Shown piece by piece: positions 26,820 to 37,772 of a stretch of DNA of 64,000 bases (the stretch's first letter is position 1; each line of letters starts with the position of its first letter). Under the pieces are notes generated by a model. It had not been told where the DNA came from, searched no databases, and saw nothing but the letters and a program-made list of their open reading frames with translations. The stretch comes from Sphingomonas rhizophila. GTDB taxonomy: Bacteria; Pseudomonadota; Alphaproteobacteria; Sphingomonadales; Sphingomonadaceae. The translations under genes were made by a program, and so were the position numbers. The stretch lies in contig NZ_CP060717.1 in NCBI RefSeq assembly GCF_014396585.1, forward strand, positions 930,001 through 994,000, read 5' to 3'.

Positions 26820-28834
26820 CTGATCCAAGAAACTCCGCATTTTCCGGCTACGGCTCGGATGCTTCAGCTTCCTGAGCGCCTTCGCCTCGATCTGCCGAAT
26901 ACGCTCGCGCGTCACCGAGAACTGCTGCCCGACCTCTTCAAGCGTATGATCAGTATTCATCCCAATCCCGAAACGCATCCGAAGCACACGCTCCTCGCGC
27001 GGAGTCAGTGACGCCAGAACCCGCGTCACCGTTTCCTTGAGGTTTGCCTGGATCGCGGCGTCGACCGGGATGACGGCGTTCTTGTCCTCGATGAAGTCAC
27101 CGAGGTGGCTGTCTTCCTCGTCGCCGATCGGAGTTTCGAGGCTGATCGGTTCCTTGGCGATCTTCATGACCTTGCGGACCTTCTCCAGCGGCATGGAGAG
27201 GCGCTCGGCGAGCTCTTCCGGGGTCGGTTCGCGGCCGGTTTCGTGGAGGAACTGGCGGCTGGTGCGGACCAGCTTGTTGATCGTTTCGATCATGTGGACC
27301 GGGATGCGGATGGTGCGCGCCTGGTCGGCGATCGAGCGGGTGATCGCCTGGCGGATCCACCACGTCGCGTAGGTGCTGAACTTGTAGCCGCGGCGATACT
27401 CGAACTTGTCGACGGCCTTCATCAGGCCGATGTTGCCTTCCTGGATGAGGTCCAGGAACTGCAGCCCGCGGTTGGTGTATTTCTTGGCGATCGAGATGAC
27501 GAGGCGCAGGTTCGCTTCAACCATTTCCTTCTTGGCGATGCGCGCTTCGCGTTCGCCCTTCTGGACCTGGTTGACGATTCGGCGGAATTCCGGGAGCGCC
27601 ATGCCGGTCGAGCGCGAGATTTCGGCGATGTCGGAGCGGATGCGCTCGACGCTGTCGCCTTCCGCCGCGGCGAAGGCGGCGAATTTCTTGTCGATCTTCG
27701 ACGCGCGGTCGAGCCAGCTGTCGTCGAGCTCATTGCCCATGTAGCTGTCGAGGAAGGCCTTGCGCGGCACACGGTGGCGTTCGGCGAGGCGCAGCATCTG
27801 GCCGCCGAGCGCGGTCAGGCGGCGGTTGTAGCTGTAGAGCTGGTCGACGAGATATTCGATCTTGGCGGCGTGGAACTGGACGCTCTCGACCTCGGCGGTG
27901 AGCTGTTCGGAGAGCTTCTGGTACTTTTTCTCTTCGGCCGCCGGATAGTCGGCGCCCGAGCCCATCGCCTCGAGCCGGGCCTGCTGCAGCTTGGCGAACT
28001 TCTTGAACAGCGCGGTGATGCCGGCGAACTTTTCCAGCGCCATCGGCTTCAGCGCCTCTTCCATCTGGGCGAGGGAGAGGGTGTTGTCGTCCTCGTCCTC
28101 GTCCGACTGGCGCGGGGTGCGGCGTTCGGTGAGCTCATCCTCCTCGTCGGGGCGGACTCCTCCTCGATGTCGTCTTCTTCCTTGATGGTCGGGCCGGCGG
28201 TCTTCTCGCTGATCTCGCCGTCGCCTTCGCCTTCCTCGTCCTCGCTGATCTGCTCGGCGGTCGGGCCCTTCGATAGCATCGCCTCGAGATCGAGAATCTC
28301 GCGCAGCTGCATCGTGCCTTCGTTGAGGGCGTTCGACCATTCGATGATGGCGTTGAAGGTGATAGGGCTTTCGCACAGGCCCCAAATCATCGTGTCGCGG
28401 CCGGCCTCGATCCGCTTGGCGATGGCGATTTCGCCCTCACGGCTGAGCAGTTCCACCGCGCCCATTTCGCGCAGGTACATGCGCACCGGATCGTCGGTGC
28501 GGTCGACCGCTTCCTTCTTGGTGGCGACCGCCGGGCGCGGGCCGCCGTCGTCGAGCGGATCGACGTCCTCCTCGGGCTCGGCTTCCTTATCCTCGTCGTC
28601 CGAATCGTCGTTCTCGACGATGTTGACGCCCATCTCGCTGATCGCGGACATGATGTCCTCGATCTGGTCCGGGGACATCTGGTCGGACGGGAGCGCCTCA
28701 TTGAGCTCGTCGACGGTGATGACACCGCGCTTCTTGGCGCGCGCGATCATCTTCTTGATCGCGACGTCGTTCAGATCGATGAGGGGGGCATCGCCGCCTT
28801 CGGTTTCGGTGTCTTGCGTTTCGTTTTTCGCCAT
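26817..28834 (-). CDS. rpoD: RNA polymerase primary sigma factor RpoD, split by a one-base frameshift
   Basis: The housekeeping sigma-70. The N-terminal part (region 1.1, the start of region 1.2 with [21 protein letters not shown], and an acidic linker) reads from 28834 to about 28153. The rest continues in the next frame: region 2 ([20 protein letters not shown], then [10 protein letters not shown]), region 3 and region 4 ([35 protein letters not shown]). One extra base in the G-run at 28149-28152 joins EEESAP to [10 protein letters not shown] and gives 672 residues, typical of sphingomonad RpoD. As the gene is essential, the break is almost certainly a sequence error. It lies 12 bp behind dnaG in the yqeY-dnaG-rpoD operon. 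Confidence 0.96.
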
Positions 28835-28846
28835 GTTGATCGCCGC

Positions 28847-30699
28847 TTACTCATTGCCGGCGAGAGACGCCAGCCTGTCGTGATATTGCCGCTTCGCCAT
28901 GATCAACGCCTGTTGATCGGCAAAGGCGGCATCGTCCATGTCCCGCTCCAGCCGCCGGGTCGCATCGCCCAGCGCGGCTTCGATCTCCGCGAGGCCGACG
29001 ACCGCCTCCAGGGCAAGGCCAAGGTCCTTGCGGGCCAGGTCGGGGTCGCTCTTCGATCGGGTGAAGGTAAAGCCAAGTTCGTCGCCGCCCGACACGGCAC
29101 GCCACGCGGCGGCCGTCTCGGCACCTGCCAATATGGGGACGAGGGCGTCACGATCAAGCGCGGCGCCGCTCATCGCGAAATCGACGATTCGATCGCGCAC
29201 GGTGGCGACGGGGGCTTCGGCGATGGGCAGGGCGGCGAATGTCTCGACATGGTCTGCGGTGGCGGCAGGAAAGAGCGCGTGGCCAAGGACGAGGGCGCGG
29301 GCGGTGGCGCGATCGACGCCGCGGGCGGATATGGAGCGTGCGGCTTCGCCGACCGGGGGTGGCGGGGGACGAAGCGGCCATTCTGCTTCTTCCAGTCGCG
29401 GCGCGGGGCGCCGGATGGTGCGCGGGTGCCGCGTTGGGGTCGGACGAGGGCGTCGAAGCGCTGCAACCAGTCGTCGCGATAGAGGGCGCGAACATCGGGG
29501 TCGGCGATGGTGCCGGCATGATCCATCAGCCGCTGCTTGAGGCCGGCGCGGGCCTCGGGCGTGGTCAGCGGGGTAGCCTCGAGTTCGTGGCGCCAGAGGC
29601 GTTCGACCAACGGTTCGGGTTCGGCAAGCAGGGCCTCCACCGCCGCCCGACCACCGGTGCGGACGAGGTCGTCGGGATCCTGTCCCTGGGGAAGGGCGAC
29701 GAAGCGCAGGGTGCGCTCCGGGCCGAGGTGGGGCAGGGCGCGGAGTGCAGCGCGGACGGCGGCTTTCTGCCCGGCACTGTCGCCGTCGAAGCAGCAGATC
29801 GGCGCGGGATCGAGCCGCCACAGGCGCTGGAGCTGGTCCTCGGTGACCGCGGTGCCGTTGGGCGCGACCGCCTCGGCGATGCCGGCGCGGTCGAGGGCGA
29901 TGACGTCCATATAGCCTTCGACGACGATCAGCCGGCGGGCGCTTCGGCTGGCGGGGGAAGCGAGGTCGATGTTGTAGAGGGTGCGGCCCTTGTCGAACAA
30001 CGGCGTGTCGGGGGAGTTGAGGTATTTGGGCTCGCCCGCCCCGAGGATTCGGCCGCCGAAGCCGATGACGCGCCCGCGCGCATCGCGGATCGGGAACATG
30101 AGGCGTCCGCGGAAGCGGTCGTAGGGGTCGCGGCCGCCCTCGTCGGGCCGGATCAGCATGCCGGTCTCGACCAGCTTGTCCTCACCGAGCGAAGACAATG
30201 CCGCCTTGAGCTTCCCGCGGCTGTCGGGCGCGAAGCCGAGACCGAAGCGCTGGATGGTCGCCGCGCCGATGCCGCGGCCCTTGAGGTAGTCGCGCGCCGC
30301 GCCGCCCTCGACGCCGTTCAGCTGCTCGACGAACCAGCGCTGGGCGGCCTCGGTAACGTCATGCAGCCCGGCGGCGGCCTCGGCGCGTTCGCGGGCGCGG
30401 GGATCGGGGGCGGGGACATCCATGCCCGCCTTGCCGGCCAATTCCTTGACCGCCTCCATGAACGGCAGCCCGCGATTGTCGGTGAGAAAGCGGATGGCAT
30501 CGCCGTGCGCGCCGCAGCCGAAGCAGTGATAGAAACCCTTCTCGTCGTTGACGGTGAAGCTGGGTGTCTTCTCGTTATGGAATGGGCAGCACGCCTTGAA
30601 TTCGCGGCCAGCCTTAATCAGCTTCACGCTCGGCGAAATCACCGCCGACAGGGTCGTGCGGGCGCGAAGCTCTTCGAGGAAGGCGGGCGAAAGGATCAC
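28847..30699 (-). CDS. dnaG: DNA primase DnaG, split by a one-base frameshift
   Basis: Primase makes RNA primers for replication. The N-terminal CHC2 zinc ribbon (Cys38, His41, Cys59, Cys62 around CCPFHNEKTPSF and YHCFGCG) and the TOPRIM core (VVEGYMDVIAL, FDGDSAGQKAA) are intact. Near residue 445 (NGRFVP) the frame changes; the C-terminal DnaB-interaction domain (GVDRATARALVLGHALFPAA to RLASLAGNE) is read one frame over. One base added in either of the two G-runs at 29355-29368 restores 617 residues. Essential, so probably a sequence error. The start overlaps the yqeY stop by 4 bp (ATGA). Confidence 0.95.
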
Positions 30700-31154
30700 G
30701 CCCCGCTGAGCAGCGCTTTCACCAGCGCGCTGGCCTTGGCGGGTTCGATCGAGGTGGCGTGGCGGCTTTTGACCTCGGCCATCACGCGGCCCATGTCTTT
30801 CATCGACGACGCGCCGGTGTCGGCGATGATCGCCTGGATCGCGGCGCGGGCTTCGTCCTCGTTCATCTGCTGGGGCAGGAAGCGCTCGATGACCGCGATC
30901 TCGGCCTCTTCCTTCGCGGCGAGCTCCTCGCGGTCCCCCTTGCGGTAAAGCTCGACCGATTCGCGGCGCTGCTTGATCATTTTCTGCAGCACTTCGGTGA
31001 CCAGCGCGTCGTCGTCCAGCGCGGCCGACGCGGTGCGCAGTTCGATGTCGCGGTTCTTGATCGCCGACTGGATCAGGCGGATCGTGCCGGTCGATTCCTT
31101 GTCGCCGCCCTTCATGGCGGTCACCAACGCATTCTTGATGTCGTCGCGAATCAT
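30696..31154 (-). CDS. GatB/YqeY domain-containing protein
   Basis: A 152-residue protein that is the stand-alone form of the GatB tail domain: KNALVTAMKGGDKESTGTIRLI, RRESVELYRKGDREELAAKEE, IERFLPQQMNEDEARAAI. In alphaproteobacteria it commonly heads the operon with dnaG and rpoD, where gammaproteobacteria have rpsU. It overlaps dnaG by 4 bp. A role in tRNA-related quality control is suspected from the GatB similarity but not shown. Confidence 0.93.
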   Translation of the reverse strand: MIRDDIKNALVTAMKGGDKESTGTIRLIQSAIKNRDIELRTASAALDDDALVTEVLQKMIKQRRESVELYRKGDREELAAKEEAEIAVIERFLPQQMNEDEARAAIQAIIADTGASSMKDMGRVMAEVKSRHATSIEPAKASALVKALLSGA

Positions 31155-31296
31155 GCGCGTTCCGTCTCGCTTCGCTTTAAAAGACCAGTCCTACCGGCGA
31201 AATCGGCGGTTTCACAGCGTTGACCTGCCTTGGGTAAACGCGTAGCGGCCATCGCTTAGCGACATCGTCGAAAACCCCGCTGCAGGAGCCTTTGCC

Positions 31297-32463
31297 TTGG
31301 CCGATCCTACGAACACGTCCGCGCGCCCAGAAGGAGCGACCGGCGTGATCGTTTTTGCCGACGGGCGCACGATCTGGGGTAGGGGGTTCGGCGCCGAAGG
31401 GTGCGCGGTCGGCGAACTGTGCTTCAACACGTCGATGACCGGATACCAGGAGGTGATGACCGACCCTTCCTACGCGAAGCAGGTCGTCGCCTTCACCTTC
31501 CCGCACATCGGCAATGTCGGCGCCAACGAGGAGGACGTCGAGGCGGGCGAGGCGCATGCGCTGGGCTGCCTGGTGCGTGAGGCCGTGACGTCACCGTCAA
31601 ACTTCCGGTCGAAGCAGGACTTCCCGTCGTGGATGGCGGCGACGGGGCGCATCGGCGTGTCGGGCGTGGATACGCGCGCGCTGACCCGGCTGGTGCGGCG
31701 CGAGGGGCCGCCGACGATCGCCTTCGCCCACGATGCGAAGGGCGAGTTCGATCTGGGCGTGCTTCAGAAGATGGCGGCCGACTGGCCGGGGCTGGAGGGC
31801 ATGGACCTGGCGAAAGAGGTGTCGCGCGAGCAGGTCGAGGCCTGGTCGGGCGGCAAGTGGGAGCTTGGCGAGGGCTATCAAATGGGCGGCGACGATCCGT
31901 CGCGGCCGCACGTTGTCGCGATCGATTATGGCGCCAAGCGAAACATCTTCCGTAACCTGGTCGAGGCCGGGGCGCGGGTGACGGTGTTCCCGGCGACGGC
32001 GAGCTTCGACGAGGTGATGGCGCAGAAACCCGACGGCTTCTTCCTGTCCAACGGCCCGGGCGATCCTGCCGCGACCGGTGAGTATGCCATTCCGGTCATT
32101 CGCCAGATGCTGGACACCGGCAAGCCGCTGTTCGGTATCTGCCTTGGTCACCAGCTGCTCGCGCTGGCGGTCGGCGGGCGGACAGCCAAGATGTTCCAGG
32201 GCCACCGCGGCGCCAATCACCCGGTCAAGCGGTTGAGCGACGGCGCGGTCGAAATCACCAGCATGAACCACGGCTTCGCCGTCGAACGCGAAGGCATGCC
32301 CGCCACCGTCCGCGAGACGCACATCAGCCTGTTCGACGGTAGTAACTGCGGGCTGGAACTGACGGATAAGCCAGCGTTTTCGGTCCAGTACCATCCCGAG
32401 GCAAGCCCCGGGCCAATGGACAGCTTCTACCTGTTCGAAAAGTTCGTGGGGATGATGCGGTGA
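31297..32463 (+). CDS. carA: Carbamoyl-phosphate synthase small subunit
   Basis: The glutaminase subunit, which supplies ammonia to CarB for arginine and pyrimidine synthesis. The N-terminal CPSase domain (ELCFNTSMTGYQEVMTDPSY) precedes a class I glutamine amidotransferase domain with nucleophile Cys282 (GICLGHQ) and the His366/Glu368 pair (YHPEASPG). The chosen start is TTG at 31297, with GGAG 9 nt upstream; no ATG or GTG fits the family start better. The stop overlaps the GTG of the inserted gene (GTGA), so translation is coupled. Confidence 0.96.
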   Translation: MADPTNTSARPEGATGVIVFADGRTIWGRGFGAEGCAVGELCFNTSMTGYQEVMTDPSYAKQVVAFTFPHIGNVGANEEDVEAGEAHALGCLVREAVTSPSNFRSKQDFPSWMAATGRIGVSGVDTRALTRLVRREGPPTIAFAHDAKGEFDLGVLQKMAADWPGLEGMDLAKEVSREQVEAWSGGKWELGEGYQMGGDDPSRPHVVAIDYGAKRNIFRNLVEAGARVTVFPATASFDEVMAQKPDGFFLSNGPGDPAATGEYAIPVIRQMLDTGKPLFGICLGHQLLALAVGGRTAKMFQGHRGANHPVKRLSDGAVEITSMNHGFAVEREGMPATVRETHISLFDGSNCGLELTDKPAFSVQYHPEASPGPMDSFYLFEKFVGMMR

Positions 32464-33008
32464 GCGAACGATTGTATTGGCAGGGCAGCCACGACAATTT
32501 CTGCGGTCTGTACGCGGCAGACTACATCATCGCCCGTCACAAGACGGCGAAGGCAGGGAACACGAACAAGCTCGAAGATTCGTTCCACCGGGCGTTCTTC
32601 GCCTTGCTCAAAAAGGCCGAAAAGGTGGGCCTGCTCACAGCCAATCGTATTGCGGCACGCGTGAAAAGCGGCGGGTTTTCAAGCCCACAAATTGCGCGAA
32701 TCTTCAATTCCCTTTCGCCCAATGCTCGAGAAGGCTTGATTGCGACAACGTTCGCTTCTTCGTCGTTTAAAAGATTTGCAGAAAGCATTGAATCGAAAGA
32801 TCGGATCAAGCCTGCGTCAGGCTGCCTACCGAATTGCGCCATAATCAAGCATGACAGCGGAACTCATTGGTTAGCCGTCGTAGGTGTCCGCGAAGACGGA
32901 TCTTATCTGTGTTTTGATCCGAATTCCTCTGCAAACGTCCGGCGACGCGAGCGCATTGAATGGGATGATGGGGTGTTCATTTCCAGACCGGGAGTTTTGA
33001 AAGTCTAA
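32460..33008 (+). CDS. Unknown protein with a putative papain-like cysteine-peptidase fold, inside the carAB operon
   Basis: A 182-residue cytosolic protein that I cannot assign to a named family. It has the ordered catalytic signature of a minimal papain-like fold: Gln8 and Cys15 in [15 protein letters not shown], His136 in [10 protein letters not shown], and Asp153 in YLCFDPNSS. The middle is helical and Lys-rich. It starts on a GTG overlapping the carA stop by 4 bp and ends in TAATG, sharing a base with the carB start, so it is fully coupled to both. Its composition differs from the flanks: 88 of 180 bases are G or C at 32641-32820, against 60-65% nearby. This suggests transfer. Substrate and purpose are unknown. 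Confidence 0.75.
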   Translation: MSERLYWQGSHDNFCGLYAADYIIARHKTAKAGNTNKLEDSFHRAFFALLKKAEKVGLLTANRIAARVKSGGFSSPQIARIFNSLSPNAREGLIATTFASSSFKRFAESIESKDRIKPASGCLPNCAIIKHDSGTHWLAVVGVREDGSYLCFDPNSSANVRRRERIEWDDGVFISRPGVLKV

Positions 33009-36000
33009 TGCCTCGTCGAACAGACATCTCCTCCATTCTCATCATTGGTGCCGGGCCGATCGTCATCGGGCAGGCGGCGGAGTTCGATTATTCCGGAAGC
33101 CAGGCGGTCAAGACGCTGAAGGCCGAGGGTTATCGGGTCATCGTCGTCAATTCGAACCCGGCGACGATCATGACCGATCCGGAGCTGGCCGACGCGACCT
33201 ATATCGAGCCGATCACGCCGGAGATCGTCGAGCGGATCATCGAGAAGGAGAAGCCGGACGCGCTGCTGCCGACGATGGGCGGGCAGACCGCGCTAAACAC
33301 CGCGCTGACTCTCAACAAGCTCGGCATCCTCAAGAAACACAACGTCCAGCTGATCGGGGCGCAGGCGGAGGCGATCGACAAGGCCGAGGACCGGCAGAAG
33401 TTCCGCGAGGCGATGGACAGGATCGGGCTGGAAAGCGCCCGCTCCGGCATCGCGCACAGCCTGGACGACGCGCTGAAGGTGCTGGAGAAGACCGGCCTTC
33501 CCTCGATCATCCGGCCCAGTTTCACGCTTGGCGGGACCGGCGGCGGGGTCGCCTACAATCGTGCCGAGTTCGAGGCGATCGTCCGCTCCGGCCTCGACGC
33601 CAGCCCGACCAACGAGGTGCTGATCGAGGAAAGCCTGCTCGGCTGGAAGGAATATGAGATGGAGGTGGTCCGCGACCGCGCGGACAACGCCATCATCATC
33701 TGTTCAATCGAGAACGTCGACCCGATGGGCGTGCACACCGGCGACAGCATCACCGTCGCACCGGCGCTGACGCTGACCGACAAGGAATATCAGCGGATGC
33801 GGTCGGCCTCAATCGCGGTGCTCCGGGAAATCGGCGTCGAAACAGGCGGTTCCAACGTCCAGTTCGCGGTCAATCCGAAGGACGGGCGGATGATCGTCAT
33901 CGAAATGAACCCGCGCGTGTCGCGGTCGTCGGCGCTGGCGTCCAAGGCGACCGGCTTCCCGATTGCAAAGGTCGCGGCGCGACTGGCGGTCGGCTACACG
34001 CTCGACGAGATTGCCAACGACATCACCGGGGGCGCGACCCCGGCCAGCTTCGAGCCGACGATCGATTATGTCGTGACCAAGATCCCGCGCTTCGCGTTCG
34101 AGAAGTTCAAGGGCGCGGAGAACACGCTGTCGACAGCGATGAAGTCGGTCGGCGAAGTGATGGCGATCGGGCGCTCATTCGCCGAAAGCCTGCAGAAGGC
34201 GCTTCGCGGGCTGGAAACGGGGCTGTGCGGGCTCGACCGGGTGCGCGAGCTGGAGAATGCCAGCCCGACCGAGATTGAAAACGCCTTGGCCCGCGCCACG
34301 CCCGACCGGCTGCTGATCGCCGCGGAGGCGCTTCGACAGGGCTTCACCGTCCAGCGCATCCACGAGATCGCTGGCTTCGACCCATGGTTCCTGGAACGAC
34401 TGGCCGAGATCGTCGCCGCCGAGGAGCAGGTGCGCGCCGAGGGCATCCCGCAGGACGCGGCGGGGATGCGGCGATTGAAGGCAATGGGCTTTTCCGACGC
34501 TCGGCTGGCGCAGCTGGCGCTGCGCTCGGCGGGGGTCGATCGCGAGACCTCGGAATTGGCGGCCCGTGGACGCGGGATCGTCCACGACGCGCTGAAGTTC
34601 ATGACCGGCGGCGTCACCGAGTGGGAAGTGCGCAATGCCCGGCTGAAACTGGGCGTGCGACCGGTGTTCAAGCGTATCGACAGTTGCGCCGCGGAGTTCG
34701 ATGCGGCGACGCCCTACCTCTATTCGACCTACGAAGGCCCGCTGTTCGGCGAACCGGAGGACGAGGCGGAGATTTCGGAGCGGCGCAAGGTCGTCATCCT
34801 TGGCGGCGGTCCGAACCGGATCGGGCAGGGGATCGAGTTCGACTATTGCTGCTGCCACGCCGCCTTCGCGCTGAAGGACGCGGGCTATGAGACGATCATG
34901 GTCAATTGCAACCCGGAGACGGTATCGACCGATCCGGAGACCAGCGACCGCCTCTATTTCGAGCCGCTGACTGGTGAGGACGTGCTCGAAATCCTGACCC
35001 GCGAGGCGGAGAAGGGCGAGCTGGCGGGGGTGATCGTGCAGCTGGGTGGGCAGACGCCGCTGAAGCTGGCCGCGCAGATCCAGTCGGCGGGCTTCCCGAT
35101 CCTCGGCACCTCGCCCGACAGTATCGACCTCGCCGAGGACCGCGAGCGGTTCGCCAAGCTGGTCGACCGGCTGAACCTCAAGCAGCCGGCCAATGGCCTG
35201 GCGCGCAGCCGCGACGAGGCAATCGCGGTGGCGGAGCGCATCGGCTACCCGGTGCTTCTGCGCCCCAGCTACGTGCTCGGCGGGCGGGCGATGGAGGTCG
35301 TCGACGGTCCCGAACAGCTCGACCACTACATTGCGACAGCAGTCGAGGTGTCGGGGACGTCGCCGGTGCTGATCGACCGCTACCTGCGCGACGCGATCGA
35401 GGTGGATGTCGATGCGATCTGCGACGGCACGGACGTCGCGGTGGCGGGCATCCTGCAGCATATCGAAGAAGCCGGGGTGCACTCGGGCGACAGCGCCTGC
35501 TCGATCCCGCCTTACAGCCTTCCTGACGACGTCATCGCCGAAATCGAGCGACAGACGCGCGAGCTGGCGCTGGCGCTGAGCGTCAAGGGACTGATGAACG
35601 TCCAATATGCGGTCAAGGACGGCGAGGTCTATCTGATCGAGGTCAACCCGCGCGCCAGCCGCACCGTCCCGTTCGTCGCCAAGGCGATCGGGCGGCCGAT
35701 CGCGAAAATCGCGTCGCGGGTGATGGCGGGCGCGGCGTTGAGCGAGTTCGAGCCGATCGACCGCGACATCGACCATATCGCGGTCAAGGAAAGCGTGTTC
35801 CCGTTCGCTCGCTTCCCTGGCACCGATCCGGTCCTGTCACCGGAAATGAAGTCCACCGGCGAAGTGATGGGAATAGATAGCGATTTCGATGTCGCTTTCG
35901 CCAAGTCGCAGCTTGGTGGCGGGGTCAAGTTGCCGGACAGCGGGACGGTGTTCATCTCGGTCAAGGACACCGACAAGGCGCATATCATCCCCGCGGCGAA

Positions 36001-36337
36001 GAAGATGGTCGAGCTTGGCTTCAAGGTCATCGCCACGGGCGGCACGGCCGATCACCTCGCCGCCGAGGGCATCCCGGTGGACAAGGTCAACAAGGTGGCG
36101 CAGGGCCGGCCGCACATCGTCGACCGCATCGTCGACGGCGGGGTGCAGCTGGCGTTCAACACGACGGAGGGGTGGCAGTCGCTGAAGGACAGCCAGGCGA
36201 TCCGGGAGGCCGCGCTGAAGGCGAAGTTGCCTTACTTCACGACGGCCGCGGCGAGCGTCGCGACGGCGCGCGCCATCGGCGCGCTTCGCGGCCACGCGCT
36301 TGCAGTCCGGTCGCTACAGTCCTATTATTCCGGCTGA
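33008..36337 (+). CDS. carB: Carbamoyl-phosphate synthase large subunit
   Basis: The 1109-residue synthetase subunit makes carbamoyl phosphate from bicarbonate, ammonia and two ATP. It has two homologous halves, each with a pre-ATP-grasp ([40 protein letters not shown]) and an ATP-grasp domain ([28 protein letters not shown]). The C-terminal MGS-like allosteric domain follows from about residue 970 ([20 protein letters not shown]). The start shares its first base with the stop of the inserted upstream gene. A GC hairpin with a short T-run follows. Confidence 0.97.
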   Translation: MPRRTDISSILIIGAGPIVIGQAAEFDYSGSQAVKTLKAEGYRVIVVNSNPATIMTDPELADATYIEPITPEIVERIIEKEKPDALLPTMGGQTALNTALTLNKLGILKKHNVQLIGAQAEAIDKAEDRQKFREAMDRIGLESARSGIAHSLDDALKVLEKTGLPSIIRPSFTLGGTGGGVAYNRAEFEAIVRSGLDASPTNEVLIEESLLGWKEYEMEVVRDRADNAIIICSIENVDPMGVHTGDSITVAPALTLTDKEYQRMRSASIAVLREIGVETGGSNVQFAVNPKDGRMIVIEMNPRVSRSSALASKATGFPIAKVAARLAVGYTLDEIANDITGGATPASFEPTIDYVVTKIPRFAFEKFKGAENTLSTAMKSVGEVMAIGRSFAESLQKALRGLETGLCGLDRVRELENASPTEIENALARATPDRLLIAAEALRQGFTVQRIHEIAGFDPWFLERLAEIVAAEEQVRAEGIPQDAAGMRRLKAMGFSDARLAQLALRSAGVDRETSELAARGRGIVHDALKFMTGGVTEWEVRNARLKLGVRPVFKRIDSCAAEFDAATPYLYSTYEGPLFGEPEDEAEISERRKVVILGGGPNRIGQGIEFDYCCCHAAFALKDAGYETIMVNCNPETVSTDPETSDRLYFEPLTGEDVLEILTREAEKGELAGVIVQLGGQTPLKLAAQIQSAGFPILGTSPDSIDLAEDRERFAKLVDRLNLKQPANGLARSRDEAIAVAERIGYPVLLRPSYVLGGRAMEVVDGPEQLDHYIATAVEVSGTSPVLIDRYLRDAIEVDVDAICDGTDVAVAGILQHIEEAGVHSGDSACSIPPYSLPDDVIAEIERQTRELALALSVKGLMNVQYAVKDGEVYLIEVNPRASRTVPFVAKAIGRPIAKIASRVMAGAALSEFEPIDRDIDHIAVKESVFPFARFPGTDPVLSPEMKSTGEVMGIDSDFDVAFAKSQLGGGVKLPDSGTVFISVKDTDKAHIIPAAKKMVELGFKVIATGGTADHLAAEGIPVDKVNKVAQGRPHIVDRIVDGGVQLAFNTTEGWQSLKDSQAIREAALKAKLPYFTTAAASVATARAIGALRGHALAVRSLQSYYSG

Positions 36338-36360
36338 CGGACAATCGATTTCACGAAAAT

Positions 36361-36409
36361 TTGCCCGACGACGCGCCTCCACCACTGGGTTGGCGCCCGG
36401 GCAAGTTTT
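36361..36409 (+). terminator. Terminator-like hairpin after carB
   Basis: TTGCCCG (36361-36367) and GCGCC (36373-36377) pair with GGCGC (36392-36396) and CGGGCAA (36398-36404), followed by GTTTTG. It lies between carB and greA and may end the carA-X-carB transcript or regulate entry into greA. Confidence 0.55.
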
Positions 36410-36429
36410 GACGAATGGGGACACGAATT

Positions 36430-36903
36430 ATGGCAAGCGACAAGGTGCCGATGCTGGCCGAGGGCCACCGCAAGCTGACTGAGGACGTTCGCCGGCTGAA
36501 GCTGGAACGGCCAGAGATCATCGATGCGATCGAGGAAGCGCGCGCCCACGGCGATCTGTCGGAAAACGCCGAATATCACGCCGCCAAGGAGCGGCAGGGC
36601 CAGCTTGAGGCGATGCTCGCCGACATCGAGGACAAGCTGAGCCGCGCGTTGGTGATCGACCCGACGACGCTGTCGGGCGACAAGGTCGTCTTCGGCGCGA
36701 CGGTCACGCTGCTCGACGAGAACGACAAGGAAGTGAAATATCAGGTTGTCGGCCAGACCGAGGCGGATGCCCGCGTCGGTCGCATCAGCTACAACTCGCC
36801 GCTGGGCCGTGCCCTGATCGGTCGGCAGAAAGGCGACGAGGTCGAAGTGACCACGCCGGCCGGTGATCGTTACTACGAAATCGCGAAGATCGAGTTCGTC
36901 TAA
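36430..36903 (+). CDS. greA: Transcription elongation factor GreA
   Basis: The 157-residue factor stimulates RNA cleavage by backtracked RNA polymerase. The N-terminal coiled coil carries the acidic tip in [20 protein letters not shown]; the C-terminal FKBP-like domain contains [20 protein letters not shown] chose the ATG at 36430 because the family begins close to the [10 protein letters not shown] motif. It lies between carB and the rhomboid gene, which starts only 6 bp after the greA stop. Confidence 0.95.
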   Translation: MASDKVPMLAEGHRKLTEDVRRLKLERPEIIDAIEEARAHGDLSENAEYHAAKERQGQLEAMLADIEDKLSRALVIDPTTLSGDKVVFGATVTLLDENDKEVKYQVVGQTEADARVGRISYNSPLGRALIGRQKGDEVEVTTPAGDRYYEIAKIEFV

Positions 36904-36909
36904 GTCACC

Positions 36910-37542
36910 ATGGACGGCGCGCGCCTCCGTTCCGCGACGGCAGTCATCGCCATCGCCACCGCCGCGGTGTCGATGCTTGTATTCCTGTTCGGGCTGGACG
37001 AGCGGGCGGCGTTCCTAGCCGGATTCGTTCCCGCGCGGCTAAGCGGTCTGCTGATCGTGCCGGCGGCGGTGCCCGCATTCCTGACGCCGCTCACCTCCAC
37101 GCTGCTCCACGGTAACTTCATGCACCTCGGCTTCAACCTGCTGATGATGGTGTGGGTTGGCGTGCAGTTGGAACGGATGCTCGGCGCCAAGGCGATTACC
37201 GTCGGCTATCTCGTCGGCGCGGTGGTCGCGGCGCTGGCGCAATTCGCCGTCAATCCCGCTTCTACGATCCCGATGATAGGCGCCAGTGGTGCGATCAGCG
37301 CCTGGTTTGGCGCCTATTCGCTGATGATCGGCCAGCCCAAGCAGGTCTTCGCGTCGCGCGGCGCCAACCGTGCCCTTCATGCCGTTTGGCTGATGGTGGC
37401 GTGGGTCATCATCCAGTGGATGACCGGAATCGCCGCTGGGCAGGACGGGATGATGCTGGCAATCCCCGCTCACATCGGCGGCTTCGCCGCGGGGCTGCTG
37501 TTGCAGCGGCCGTTATTGCTGTGGCGGTATCGCGGCGCCTGA
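36910..37542 (+). CDS. Rhomboid-family intramembrane serine protease
   Basis: A 210-residue protein with six membrane segments. It has the rhomboid signature: the HGNFMHLGFNLLMM segment, nucleophile Ser in IGASGAISAWFGAY, and the catalytic His of AIPAHIGGFAAG. Rhomboids cut single-pass membrane proteins within the bilayer. The gene starts 6 bp after greA, so it is probably co-transcribed. Its 3' end overlaps the convergent DUF4170 gene by 30 bp. The substrate is unknown. Confidence 0.9.
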   Translation: MDGARLRSATAVIAIATAAVSMLVFLFGLDERAAFLAGFVPARLSGLLIVPAAVPAFLTPLTSTLLHGNFMHLGFNLLMMVWVGVQLERMLGAKAITVGYLVGAVVAALAQFAVNPASTIPMIGASGAISAWFGAYSLMIGQPKQVFASRGANRALHAVWLMVAWVIIQWMTGIAAGQDGMMLAIPAHIGGFAAGLLLQRPLLLWRYRGA

Positions 37543-37758
37543 TTCCGCGCCTTCCGGCTGCAGAAGCCGGTGCAGGTGGACCACGACATATTTCATCTCG
37601 GCATCGTCGACAGTGCGCTGCGCCGCGCCGCGCCATGCCTCTTCCGCATCGGCATAATTGTCATAAAGGCCGACGAAATCGATGTTCGACAGGTCGGTGA
37701 AGTCGAGGCTGCGCGGGTCCTTGACGCGGCCGCCGAACACAAGGTGAAGCTTGCTCAT
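37513..37758 (-). CDS. DUF4170 domain-containing protein
   Basis: An 81-residue protein, LHLVFGGRVKDPRSLDF followed by VGLYDNYADAEEAWRGAAQRTVDDAEMKY (given here in part), matching DUF4170, a small family of alphaproteobacteria. No catalytic residues are evident. It overlaps the convergent rhomboid gene by 30 bp. A terminator of the neighbouring minus-strand operon lies immediately upstream. Function unknown. Confidence 0.85.
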   Translation of the reverse strand: MSKLHLVFGGRVKDPRSLDFTDLSNIDFVGLYDNYADAEEAWRGAAQRTVDDAEMKYVVVHLHRLLQPEGAESGAAIPPQQ

Positions 37759-37772
37759 GCGCGCCCCGCTAC

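Noticed and set aside
26347..26823. Short open frames on both strands in the gap before rpoD
   Set aside because: They lack ribosome-binding sites and motifs and run through the hairpin repeats; their coding look is a by-product of the repeats.
27105..28883. A 592-codon plus-strand open frame opposite rpoD
   Set aside because: Antisense shadow of rpoD with no protein motif.
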